A stretch of DNA of 44,365 nt from contig JADJZF010000014.1 in assembly GCA_016719395.1 (NCBI GenBank), forward strand, positions 1 through 44,365, in the 5' to 3' direction. The stretch comes from Candidatus Amarobacter glycogenicus (GTDB lineage: Bacteria; Chloroflexota; Dehalococcoidia; Tepidiformales; Tepidiformaceae). Of this stretch, positions 1 to 8,126 are shown one piece after another. Within the stretch, counting starts at the first letter, position 1. Each line of letters begins with the position of its first letter. The position numbers and the translations under genes were made by a program. The notes beneath the pieces are model-generated. The model searched no databases and was not told where the DNA came from. It saw only the letters and a list, made by a program, of their open reading frames with translations.

Positions 1-990
1 CGAGGCGTCTCAGGCGGCCGTACGTCCCGGGCGAGGCGAGCCGGAGGAGGAAGCGCTTCGCAGCCTGCCTCTCTGGCCACGAACCGAGGCGAGGCGACAG
101 GCAGGACTGGCGTTCACAGACATTCAGGTGCGAGCGCCCGGCCAACTTGCCGGGGACCTGCAACGACCGGGAGTGGCCTCGACGCCCAGCGTCAGCAGGA
201 ATCCGGGGGCAACGCCTTCCGGGCCTAACTTCGCAAGCAGGGCGCCGGCCGCTTCCAACCGGCGCTGGGAAACTCATCGGCCGCAGCCCGGCGGATCGGC
301 CCGAACTCCGGCGCGCGCCCTCCAGGCAGACGGTGAAGAGCGAGCAAAGGCGAGACTGGGCGCAACGACGGCTTCCGCGGAGTGCTGAAGCGGAACAGCG
401 CGGGCGAGAGGGCGGCGAAGGCATCGCGGTTGGCAGTCCCGCCGAAGGTTGCGGGAGCAACCCGTGGAGTGGCCGGGGCCGAAGGCCGCGACCGCCGGGG
501 CAGTCCGGCGGCTTGATCCGCAGAGCGCCGCAGGCTGTGAGCCGGTCCAGCGCGGCACCGGGAGGTAACCCGAGAGGCAACGAGCGAGGCACAGGGCGGC
601 GTGAATGGCGGTGGGAACCCCGGCGGCGCGCGCGGAAACACGGAGACGGGGACCAGGCGCCCGGACTGGTGGTGTGTCAGCGGCGCGGTGAGGTCGTTGG
701 GCGACGGCATGGAGGACGACAGATGCGTAGGCATGGTCCTTCGCCAGCTGGCTGTGCGCCCCCGCCGCTGGCGCGCACGGTGGATCTCGACATCGCCGCG
801 AAGGGGGTCTCCGCCGGCATCGGGATGGCGCCCGGAAATCCGGCCCCGGGCGGGCCCCGGCACCCGGGAAGACCACGCCGCAAGACACGCCCGTCCCCGA
901 GGCGCAGGGGGGCCGGCCAGCCCGGCGGCCCAACGCGACCCGCGGGGAGCAGACTCGGAGGCCGGCGCCAGTGCCTGCAGGCAGCCGCCG
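1..990. other. GC-rich stretch without a convincing gene
   Basis: I see no protein family in any frame. The open frames on both strands are long only because GC-rich DNA has few stops; their translations are Arg/Pro/Ala-rich with no motif. The plus strand has many short GC stems separated by A-rich joints such as gcgaac, gggaaac and ggaaacac. GTGCGAGC at 127-134 resembles the GTGYG start of a group II intron. I found no domain V and no reverse transcriptase, so an intron remnant is only a guess. A badly frame-broken gene cannot be excluded. Confidence 0.4.
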
Positions 991-1205
991 TCATTTCTTC
1001 ATCGCCGCCGGAGGCGTCGTAGGGGCTCTTCCGTTCGGCAGGGCCTTCGCGCTCGCACCGCGAGGTAGCGGCCCGTCTCCCACTCCGAGGCCGTTTGCTG
1101 GCGGACGCCTAGCCCGTCGGCCATGTCCGACTGGGTGAGGCCGAGTTCCGAGCGCAGAGCCGCGATCCGCTCCGCCGTCCATGCCGCTCGCCGTCTGCGC
1201 GCCAT
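991..1205 (-). CDS. Small XRE-family helix-turn-helix regulator (one frameshift)
   Basis: About 71 residues from the ATG at 1205. Residues 10-47 form a Cro/CI-type HTH: AERIAALRSELGLTQSDMAD, then LGVRQQTASEWETGRY, with the usual LTQ, QQTxSxWE and GR positions. The frame breaks after ETGRY at about 1064, where one C seems to be missing. Adding it joins ETGRY to PRGASAKAL, the normal continuation in this family, and the stop is at 991. It lies 76 bp downstream of the exonuclease gene on the same strand but has its own operator-like palindrome. It is probably an autorepressor. Other targets are unknown. Confidence 0.75.
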
Positions 1206-1215
1206 CGTGATGGCA

Positions 1216-1235
1216 TTCTACACGGTAACGTGTAG
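1216..1235 (-). promoter_or_regulatory. Palindromic operator overlapping a -10 box of the XRE gene
   Basis: Positions 1218-1235 are a perfect inverted repeat, CTACACG-GTAA-CGTGTAG. On the minus strand the left arm overlaps TAGAAT (1216-1221), a good -10 hexamer 10 nt before the ATG at 1205. The expected transcript would have almost no leader. Overlap of a palindrome with the -10 box is classic autorepression. No clear -35 box is visible. Confidence 0.6.
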
Positions 1236-1281
1236 TGCCGTCGCCGGCGGTGACGTAGCGGGGGCTGTACCGGACGAAGGC

Positions 1282-2453
1282 TCAGCGATGCTTTTCGAGC
1301 TTGCCACGGAGGCGGGCGAGGCGGTGTTCGAGAGCCTCGATCGAGAGTTCGCCGCCGTCCGGGCCGGGCCGGACCAGCCCGCGCCGGGCGAGGGTGAGGG
1401 CTTCATCGGTGAGGACGTAGGCACGCGGGTGGTCGCCGAGGCGGTGCTCGGCCAGCTTGGCAAGTTCGACGTAGGGGAGGACACACGGCGGCCCCGGGGC
1501 TCATCGATGAGGACTGCCAGTGAGCGGCGGCCGCTTCCCATTCGCCGGTGCGGGTGTGGCAGCGGGCAGCGCGCTCGAGCGACTCGAGGCGTTCGGCACG
1601 GCCAGGGACGGTCGCGAGAGCCGTCTCGTAGTGGCGGGCCGCAGCGGCGTGCTCTCCGGCATATTCGGCGGCGCGGGCCGCCTGGAGAGGATGACTTGCG
1701 CCGTCATCGCAGACCGCGGCGAGATGGGCGGCGAGGGCGACGAGCGAGAGGATGTCCCAGGCGTTGTGGCGGAGCACGGGGCGAATGTGGGTCGGGTCGC
1801 CGCTGCGCTGGAAGCGGAAGTACCGCTCCGGACCTCTGCGGATGGACGCGTCATCCTCACGTTCAGATCCGAGCAGTTCGCGTTCGACCATGGGCAGGCG
1901 GTGGGATTCGATGACGCCTTTGAAGAGCCGCCGGTTGGGATGGAGCAGGTCAGGTGGGGGAGCGCGCGGAGGGTGGGCCGCTGGCGCGAGAGGATGTAGC
2001 GGGATTCGAGCGCGGGGACATCGAACGACTTGCCGTTGTAACTCACCAGGGCGCGCGCGCCGGCGAGCTCACGCGAGATGCCGCCGAGGAGGCCGTTTTC
2101 GACTGGGGGCCGGGAAGGAGGAACTGGCGGAGGTGGAGCGCGGCACCCTCGAAGCGGGCGGCCCCGGCGAGAAGACCATCGTCCCGGCCCCGCCGAGGCA
2201 CCGGTGGTCTCGGTATCGACATAGAAGTCGCGGGGTCCTGTTTCGCCGAGGCGGGGGTCGCGGACCTGGCCGGCGAGCCGCGCGGGATCGATCGCGAGGC
2301 ACGGTGGAGAGGATATCGACCGTGACGGTGGCCCGCTTCGTAGACGCATTCAAACGACATAGCCAGGCCGTCGCCGGACTCGAACCGTGTACCGAGGGTT
2401 GGAAGGTCGAAGCTCGGTGACGCCTCTCGCGGCGGCGCGGGCTCGGCACGCAC
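1282..2453 (-). CDS. MrfB/YprB-type RNase H-fold 3'-5' exonuclease with TPR tail (at least 5 frameshifts)
   Basis: Joining frames gives about 390-400 residues. The N-terminus has GTRFESGDGLAMSFE and HGRYPL, as in YprB-like proteins. Next comes the DEDD-type exonuclease core: FYVDTETTG with the catalytic D and E, then ALVSYNGKSFDVPALESRY, LPMVERELLG and RHNAWDILSLVALAAHL with the last Asp. A TPR-like helical region follows (AAEYAGEHAAAARHYETAL). The last frame ends ALEHRLARLRGKLEKHR, stop at 1282. Frame changes fall near 2310, 2205, 2095, 1930 and 1480. The start is uncertain: GTG at 2453, or slightly upstream. Bacillus subtilis MrfB works with the MrfA helicase in mitomycin C repair, and an MrfA homologue is at 26751-29054 in this window. 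The domain call is firm; partnership with that helicase is inferred. Confidence 0.8.
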
Positions 2454-2952
2454 GGCTGGTTGAGCGGCGCGGAGCCGGTCGCGCAGGGCGGGAGCACTGG
2501 CAGGCTTAAGATTTGTTCAAACTGAATGGAGAAGGAAAGGAAAGAGCAGGGAAGAGGAAGAAACTTTGATCACCGGTGCGGCATCTGGGCGTGGGTGCTG
2601 AGGCTTGCCGATGGGTTGAAGGTCATCGTGCTGGGGCAAATCGCTGGCGTTTGTGGCGGTCTGCGGGTTCAGGTGGAGGTAAGTAGGACCAGCTGACCGG
2701 TGCCGGGATTCCAGGCAACGCCACCACCGCCGTTGAGCACCTGGGGAGCCCGCGCGGGCGGGGTGGGGCCGCCCTCGGGCGAACCTGGCCCACGCCAGGT
2801 CGATCCGGCGGCAATCTCCAGCGCTGGTAGTTCGCCGAACAGACCTGGCCGAATGGCTGCCTGGGGCTGCAGCAGGCGGGCGGAGTCTGCAGCCAGGCGA
2901 TGGTGCCCGGCTGGCTGGCGACGCTGACGACCCCAGATGGGCGGCAGTTTCG
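2454..2952. other. Unassigned stretch between exonuclease and ABC permease
   Basis: About 500 bp without a recognisable gene. One minus-strand frame reads LNGGGGVAWNPGTGQLVLLTST and then stops near 2669. This could be the tail of a small frame-broken secreted protein, but nothing upstream joins to it convincingly. A purine-rich run lies at 2523-2562. No tRNA, terminator or repeat recognised. Confidence 0.3.
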
Positions 2953-3745
2953 CTACCCGGGCACCGGCGGGCGATTCGTCCCTGGAGCCCTGGCTCGAGA
3001 ACGGCCACTGCGAAGGGCCAGCCCCGTGAGCGTGAAGGTGAGCACCGCGATGCCCGCGATGGCAGCTGCACCCTCTAGCCAGCGCGGCGGGTTCCCACCC
3101 GGCAGTGACGCGAGCGCTGGCCTTCGATCAGGTAGGTACCGGATTCTGCCGCGCGATCACTTCGAGCCAGGTGGCGAAGACTTCGATCGGCGCGAAGTGG
3201 GCCAGGGAAGAGCGGAAGAAGAGATGGGGAATCCCGCCTGGGCGGCCTGGGGGCTGCCAGTCTTGAGGGCGATGGCGACGCCAATGCCGAGTAGGCGAGG
3301 CGAAGGCAGCGGTCCCAACGAGGAGCACGAGACCATCCCAACCGGGCCTGTTTCGACCGGAACCGACGGCCAGGGCCATGGCGATAACAGGATGGAGACC
3401 GAATGCCTTGACGGCATCGGCGAGCATGCGGCCGAGGACGATGGCGAAGCGGGAGTCAAAGTGAGCATGAGCTTTTCGAAGTAGCCGGACTGGATGTCCT
3501 GGGTGAGTGCCAGGCCAGGCCGCCGGCGCGATGCCGGCTGCCCCTGGAGCAGGGCGACGGGGAGCTGGAAAGCCCTTGTAGTCATCGACGCCGAAGGCCT
3601 CGCGGCGACTCCGCCAACTGCGCCAACGGTGACGGCGTAAGAAGAGCAGGATGAAGGCGTTTCCGAGGTCGTTCGCGGGCTGTCAGCGCGCTTCGCGGAG
3701 GGCACGGGCCATCAGGAGCCAGGTGGTGGTGACGAAGCGGGTCAC
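2953..3745 (-). CDS. ABC-2 type exporter permease, DrrB-like (several frameshifts)
   Basis: About 264 residues when frames are joined, the normal DrrB length. It starts at GTG 3745 (VTRFVTTTWLLMARALREAR), overlapping the ATPase stop by 4 nt (GTGA). The middle carries the ABC-2 signature region: DIQSGYFEKLMLTPA, then GRMLADAVKAFGLHPVIAMA, LGIGVAIALKTGSPQAAQ, FFRSSLAHFAPIEVFATW and NPVTYLIEGQRS. A last hydrophobic helix (AIAGIAVLTFTLTGLALRSG) is followed by a TAG stop at 2953. It is the membrane half of a drug or lipid efflux pump with the ATPase at 3742-4721. The frame breaks resemble those throughout the window and I read them as sequencing errors. Confidence 0.8.
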
Positions 3746-4721
3746 GCCGCACCTCCGGCGACGGCCGCCACTTCGACACGCTTGTCGACTTCGAGGTGGT
3801 GGCCGGTTGCCCGCAAGACATCATCGAGGTGGCCTGGGCGAGCCGGAGTTCGCTGACGGTGACCCGGCATCGTTGAGGCGAGGACGATGCCGGCGACGGC
3901 GAGGCTCCGTTGTTCGGAGGTAGGCGACGACCTCCTCCCGGCGAGTGCGGTGGAGTCGATCCTCCGGGAGCTGGCGGATGCGAGGGTCGGCCCTTTGGGC
4001 GTCATCGTCGCTGGCGAGACAAGACGGTGATGGCGTCGGTGCCGATAGATGACCCCAGTTCGGCGGGCGACCCCTTCGCGACGATCTTGCCGCGATCCAT
4101 GATGGCGATGTCGTGGCAGAGGCGGTCGGCTTCTTCCAGGTACTGGGTGGTGAGGAAGAAGGTGACGCCGTCGCGGTTCAGCTCTTCGACGTAGCGCCAG
4201 ACCTGGTCGCGGGTGATGGGGTCGAGGCCGGTGGTCGGCTCGTCGAGGAAGATGACGCGGGGCTCGTGGACGAGGGCGCAGGCGAGGTCAGTCGCCGTTT
4301 CATGCCGCCGGAGTAGCCCTTCACGGGGCGGTCGGCGGCATCGGTGAGGCTGACGATTTCAAGAAGGTGGTCGACGCGGCGGCGGGTCTCGCCAGACGAG
4401 ATGCCGAAGAGGCGGGACTGGAGGGAGAGCTGCTCGCGGCCCGTCTGGAGGTCATCCAGGCCGACTTCCTGGAGGGCGACCTGCCACGAGCTTCCGGACG
4501 CGGTCGGGGTCCGGCGAGGACATCGATGCCGCCGACGCAGGCGGTGCCGGCGGTCGGCCTCAGGAGGGTGGTGAGCATGCGGACGGTGGTGGTCTTCCCG
4601 GAGCCGTTCTGGCCGAGGAAGCCGAAGACCTGTCCCTCGGGATGTCGAGGTCGATGCCATCGACGGCGCGGATATCGGGCGAGAAGTGCTTGACGAGACC
4701 GTTTGCGGCAACGGCGGACAT
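3742..4721 (-). CDS. ABC exporter ATPase, DrrA-like (several frameshifts)
   Basis: Starts at ATG 4721 (MSAVAANGLVKHFSPDIRAV), about 325 residues. Walker A is FLGQNGSGKTTTVRML. The Q-loop/DrrA region reads VALQEVGLDDLQTGREQLSL and the ABC signature is GYSGGMKRRL. The Walker B and H-loop region is readable only after frame correction, and the tail RATGHHLEVDKRVEVAAV is typical of the daunorubicin-resistance ATPase subfamily. The stop at 3742 overlaps the permease start. The promoter side faces the IS1595 element at 4817. In related operons a MarR-type regulator is often divergent here, and a MarR gene does lie beyond the insertions at 10108. Substrate unknown. Confidence 0.82.
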
Positions 4722-4808
4722 GGACGCTCCGGGCGCGAAGAGGCGCGGGGAAGAGGCGGGGGCATGGGCGGGCCTGGCGACAGGTCGCGGGGAGGTGCGG
4801 ACGCGGGG

Positions 4809-4816
4809 ACTGCTGT
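4809..4816. repeat. 8-bp target-site duplication, left copy (ACTGCTGT)
   Basis: ACTGCTGT directly abuts the GGG end of the left inverted repeat and is repeated exactly at 8792-8799 beside the right inverted repeat. Eight base pairs is the usual duplication length for IS1595-family elements. Confidence 0.85.
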
Positions 4817-4842
4817 GGGAATAATATACTTGACACACCAGA
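4817..4842 (+). repeat. Left terminal inverted repeat of the IS1595 element
   Basis: The 26 bp begin GGGAATAATATACTTGACAC and end ACCAGA. They match the reverse complement of 8766-8791 except at positions 3 and 17. The core AATAATATACTTG is AT-rich against the GC-rich surroundings, and the -35 box of the transposase promoter (TTGACA) lies inside it. Confidence 0.85.
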
Positions 4843-4858
4843 CCGCCTGTTCTAGAAT
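4830..4858 (+). promoter_or_regulatory. Sigma-70-like transposase promoter built into the TIR
   Basis: TTGACA at 4830-4835, a 17-nt spacer and TAGAAT at 4853-4858: consensus -35, near-consensus -10, ideal spacing. The transposase ATG is at 4865, only 6 nt beyond the -10 box, so the start site should fall on or next to the start codon. The mRNA would be leaderless or nearly so. No ribosome binding site could fit in such a leader. Confidence 0.75.
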
Positions 4859-4864
4859 CAGGAT

Positions 4865-5809
4865 ATGGACTCGACGCCTTTCCCTTCAAGCCTTCTCGAA
4901 GCCATCCGCTATTTGGGGATGACGAGCGCTGCCGCGATTTCGTGGCTGACCTGCGTTAGCCGAACGGCGTCGAGTGCCCGCGTGAAGGGTGCGGGTCGCA
5001 GCTCGTCCAGTTCATCGGCACGCGCGGTATCTGGCGCCAAGACCTGCAAGCGGCAGTTCTCGGTCAAGGTCGGGACCATCTTCGAGGACAGTCCATCCCT
5101 CAGGGAAGTGGCTAACCGCGCTATGGATGCTCACGTCGCGCAAGAAGGGCGTCAGCTCATACCAGATGGCCCGTGACCTGGACGTGACGCAGAAGACTGC
5201 ATGGTTCATGGATCATCGGCTTCGGCTCGCCAGAAGACGCAATCGTTCATGAAGCCGATGGCCGGCGAAGTGGAAGTAGACGAGACGTTCATCGGTAAGG
5301 AAGCCAACAAGCATGCGGACAAGAAGACGAATCAGTCTCACCCGAGCAAGAAGCGCGGCGGCACCGAAGGCAAGGCCATCGTCATGGGCCTGCTGGAACG
5401 CGAGACCGGCCAGTTCCGCGCCGCCATCGTGCCGAGCACCCGCAAGGGGCATCTACAGGGAATGGTGCGGGAGAACGTAGTGCCCGGCTCCAGTCTCTAC
5501 AGCGACGCTCACGGCTCCTATCGCGGTCTCGGTGGCGAGTACCAGCACGGCGTGGTTGACCATGCCGCTGAGTACGTCCGGGGCCGCGTCCACGTGAACG
5601 GCGTCGAGAACTTCTGGAGCCTGTTGAAGCGCGGCCTGACTGGCATCTACCATTCGGTAGAAGTCGAGCACCTCGACCGGTATCTCGACGAATTCAGTTA
5701 TCGGTTCAATACTCGAAAACAGACAGATGCGGAGCGTTTCGCGGGGACGGTGCCAAAGGTCGCAGGAAAGCGACTGACGTACGCCGAGCTTACCGCGAGA
5801 GGGGCGTAA
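4865..5809 (+). CDS. IS1595-family transposase (ISXO2-like DDE domain; frameshifted)
   Basis: About 315 residues after frame joining. N-terminus MDSTPFPSSLLEAIRY, then a zinc-ribbon region whose corrected frame reads CPREGCGS, VQFIGTRG, IWRCKTCKRQFSVKVGTIFE. An HTH-like stretch follows (SYQMARDLDVTQKTAWFM) and then the ISXO2-like catalytic domain: EVEVDETFIGK with the first Asp, LYSDAHGSY with the second, and VHVNGVENFWSLLKRG with the terminal N/E pair. The tail YRFNTRKQTDAERF is also family-typical. Frame breaks occur near 4915, 5030, 5095 and 5235; these look like the window-wide indel errors, so activity cannot be judged from this sequence. It moves the element at 4817-8791. Confidence 0.88.
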
Positions 5810-5821
5810 GTCCCGCTTCGT

Positions 5822-5847
5822 GGCACCGGGTCTGCAAACCGGGTGCC
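5822..5847 (+). terminator. Hairpin just after the transposase stop
   Basis: Arms GGCACCGGGT and ACCGGGTGCC (10 nt each, one mismatch) enclose the loop CTGCAA, 12 nt after the stop codon. There is no T-run, so it is at best a weak terminator or transcript-end structure separating the transposase from the cargo. Confidence 0.4.
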
Positions 5848-5962
5848 AGTTTCGGCCGATGGGACAGATGTTCGGGCATCTGCCTATGGGCGTTGGGTAG
5901 GCGGTGCGCCTATACTCCGCGCCTCTCTCATTTCAAGAGTACCAGAGAGAGGACGAATTGCT

Positions 5963-6676
5963 ATGCCTAAGAGCGAACCCCCTCACCGATTGGGAAGACG
6001 ATCACGACTCGTTCTTCGAGCTTGCTGACGCCGCCCGTTTGACCCGCACTCCGCAATCCACGCTTCGTCGATGGGTGAAGGAAGGCGTGGTTACGCCTTC
6101 GCGCCGTGCCACTGACGAAGACGGAGAAACCGTGGACGGATTCTCCCTGCGCGATCTCGCCTACGTCAGCATCATTCGGCACCTTACAGAGCCCGCCCCG
6201 CCCCTCAGGGCTATCTCTTTGGAACACGCTGTGGAAAGCGTCAGCCACGCATTGGCCAGGCTGTCGCGACTCGGAACGCATTGGGCCGACGCCCACCTTC
6301 TAGGCGAGCACGGCCCCTTGGTATATCTGCCCGATGAACATGGCGTAACTAAAGCGCTGGCCGCAGGGCGCGGCCAGCGTGTGTTCGAAGAGTTCCTCGA
6401 TGTTCAGGTCCGCCGCTTGCTGCTGGGCCCAGAATCCTTGCTGATTCCAGAGGAGTTTCTCGCTCACGTCGAGATGAACCCCGGAAACGCGAAGGCCATC
6501 CCGTCGTCCGCGACACGAACATCGAAACCCTCGTCATCTTCGACTTGCTCGGCGAGCCGGGCGGAGATGGGCGGGCCCGCAAGCTCTACCCGTTCTTACC
6601 CGCTGAGGCTTTCCTCGCGGTTGAAAAGTTCCATTCGGAGTATTTGCACGACCGACGAGAAGTTCTTACTGGATAA
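5963..6676 (+). CDS. VapB45-like antitoxin: HTH plus DUF433-type domain (two frameshifts)
   Basis: Start ATG 5963, preceded by a purine-rich GAGAGAGGACGAA. Removing one C from the C5 run near 5982 joins MPKSEP to LTDWEDDHDSFFELADAARL. Then comes a MerR-like HTH, TRTPQSTLRRWVKEGVV, with FSLRDLAYVSIIRHL. The C-terminal part, in another frame after about 6490, reads REGHPVVRDTNIETLVIFDL and LYPFLPAEAFLAVEKFHSEY. This is the DUF433 pattern (G-H/R-P-V-V/I-R-D/G-T-N/R-I). HTH plus DUF433 upstream of a PIN-like toxin is the layout of Mycobacterium tuberculosis VapB45/VapC45. It should bind its promoter and neutralise the toxin encoded next. Ends TAA 6676. Confidence 0.72.
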
Positions 6677-7277
6677 CTGTGTCCCGTCCGAATGGGCAAA
6701 ACCCCTGCAACGAGCGGGCTTCCCCACGTTGGCGGGCAAAGACGTGCCACGCCTCCGGGACATGCCGCTCGACGATGACTGCCTCTACCTGATTTACGCG
6801 CGCCATCACGGCCGGATTCTTTTGACCTGTGACCGCCTGAAGAGTGGTGGCAAGCTCACTAGCGCGAAGACTGGGTATCGCATCGGAGCGGAGTTGCGTC
6901 AGCGCGGTGGGGCTGTGATTACAGTCGGAAAGCCGGGGCAGCCAGTCGAGCGGATGCTGGGCAAGGTACTGTTCTTCTACGAAAGCTGGGCCAAGTTCTT
7001 CAGTGAAGGATCAGGGAAGGTCACCATCGGCAAGGTCGGGCCCGCTCGCGAGTGCCCGGTTTGCGGAGTGGCCATCGATGAAATTCCCGGCGACTACCGC
7101 GAACGAAGGCCAGCCAAGCTCGCCCATCTTGAATCCGTGGAGGCCGTGCAGGGCCAAGCGTACATCACGGCCATGAAACAGCTAGGGCTGACGAAGAAAG
7201 CGCCACGCGGGAAGCCGTTCCAAAAGAAGCACGTCGGGGTTACCCTGTCATTGGGAGAAGAGTTTGAAAGAGCCTGA
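6660..7277 (+). CDS. VapC45-like PIN-fold toxin
   Basis: About 205 residues beginning near KFLLDNCVPSEWAKPL. It shows the DUF5615/VapC45-like PIN core: the first Asp in FLLDNCVP, an acidic DMPLDDDCLYLIYARHHG, and LLTCDRL with the fourth acidic position. A C-terminal extension contains a CPVCG pair (only two Cys, so half a zinc knuckle) and a basic tail, KKAPRGKPFQKKHVG. The start is unclear: the junction has no ATG or GTG, and TTG 6621 is the nearest start codon in frame. It overlaps the antitoxin 3' end, as expected for a coupled TA pair. PIN-fold toxins are generally ribonucleases; the RNA target is unknown. Confidence 0.7.
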   Translation, partial: KFLLDNCVPSEWAKPLQRAGFPTLAGKDVPRLRDMPLDDDCLYLIYARHHGRILLTCDRLKSGGKLTSAKTGYRIGAELRQRGGAVITVGKPGQPVERMLGKVLFFYESWAKFFSEGSGKVTIGKVGPARECPVCGVAIDEIPGDYRERRPAKLAHLESVEAVQGQAYITAMKQLGLTKKAPRGKPFQKKHVGVTLSLGEEFERA

Positions 7278-7392
7278 GGCGAACTCATTCACAGACACGC
7301 TCCGCCGACTCTTTCGGGTGCCCCGGCATGAATTGGAAGCAGAGGAGCGGAAGTGGCAGGCGGAACAGCGCGAGAAGCGCGAGAAGGCCTAG
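7264..7392 (+). CDS. 42-codon charged ORF, shared part of the element chassis
   Basis: Starts at TTG 7264, overlapping the toxin end, and ends TAG 7390-7392. It has a hydrophobic/basic N-terminal helix (FTDTLRRLFRVPRHELEAEE) and a charged helix (RKWQAEQREKREKA). A diverged copy of the second half (RKWQEEQREKRERR) survives in the decayed element at about 9122-9165, although the cargo genes around it differ. That conservation argues it is translated and belongs to the transposon rather than to the cargo. Its stop shares the CTAG tetranucleotide with the stop of the converging Ntn-hydrolase gene. Function unknown. Confidence 0.6.
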   Translation: MKEPEANSFTDTLRRLFRVPRHELEAEERKWQAEQREKREKA

Positions 7393-8126
7393 CCGCCTTC
7401 GGCTGGTGGAGCTGGCGCCAACTCTTGCAGCCCAACTTCATCCAGTGCTTCTCGCTCCAACCGCCGCCAAACATCCACCTGGTAGTCCACCTTCGCTAGT
7501 TCCTCGGGAGTGAGTGCTGCCGCTTTGCCGATCTTCCCGCTGGAACTGCAGGCCATTTGCACGTCTCCCCGATTCCCAACCGCCACGCGCACCGCATCAG
7601 CGATGATTCGGTAGACCAAGACCTTTGCATGGTCAGAGGAAGCTCGTCCAGCTTGAAGCTGCTAAACGTGGACATGGCGTGGTAAGTGAAGATGTCTCCC
7701 CGAACCGATGGCGGTAAATCCGTGTTCGGCCTGCCCACGTGGCCGTTAGCGCTGATTTCGTAAAGGCGGTTCGCCGTTTGCGTACACACCCGCGATCAAT
7801 CCGATCACCGGCCCCGGCTGCCGCATCGCGTTCCACGAGCGTTCAGTCTGTGCCTTCAGCACGGCGTTAACGTCTTGTCCTAGTTGGTCCCGAAGTGCGG
7901 ACGCTGTGGCCTTGGTATGCCAGTCGTTCCGTGACGTGAGGGCGTCCTCAATTAGCTGCTTTGTAGAAGAACCCATCGAAGACATGCCGAACGCGAAGAC
8001 ATCCCGCGCTACTGTCACCTTGCGCGACGATCCACGCGTGGATTGCCCGCCGGTCTCGAACGTGGCCTGACTGTCGGAGGCAATGATGATCCCGTCCTTG
8101 GCGATCAGGCCAACCACCAGCGTCAT
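7389..8126 (-). CDS. Proteasome-like Ntn-hydrolase (two frameshifts)
   Basis: About 245 residues from ATG 8126. The N-terminus MTLVVGLIAKDGIIIASDSQ matches proteasome beta/HslV-type proteins: Thr2 would become the N-terminal nucleophile after Met removal, ASDSQAT carries the Asp17 equivalent, and the Lys of SSRKVTV fits Lys33. Then come DVFAFGMSSMGSS, a helical section, YANGEPRLYEISANGHVGRP, VRGDIFTYHAMSTFSSFKLD and a final VYRIIADAVRVAVGNRGDVQ typical of the fold. Frame changes lie near 7765 and 7625. The start overlaps the upstream Panacea-like stop (ATGA), so the pair is translationally coupled. No proteasome ATPase gene is nearby. Possible roles: processing its partner, acting as a toxin, or a defence effector. 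Confidence 0.75.

Noticed and set aside
1..990. RNase P RNA or tmRNA
   Set aside because: The conserved GAGGAAAGTCCG and ACAGAA-type boxes of RNase P are absent, and there is no tRNA-like end or tag ORF of tmRNA.
2523..2562. Purine-rich stretch as an origin or regulatory element
   Set aside because: A short GA-rich run without DnaA boxes or repeats; no further support.
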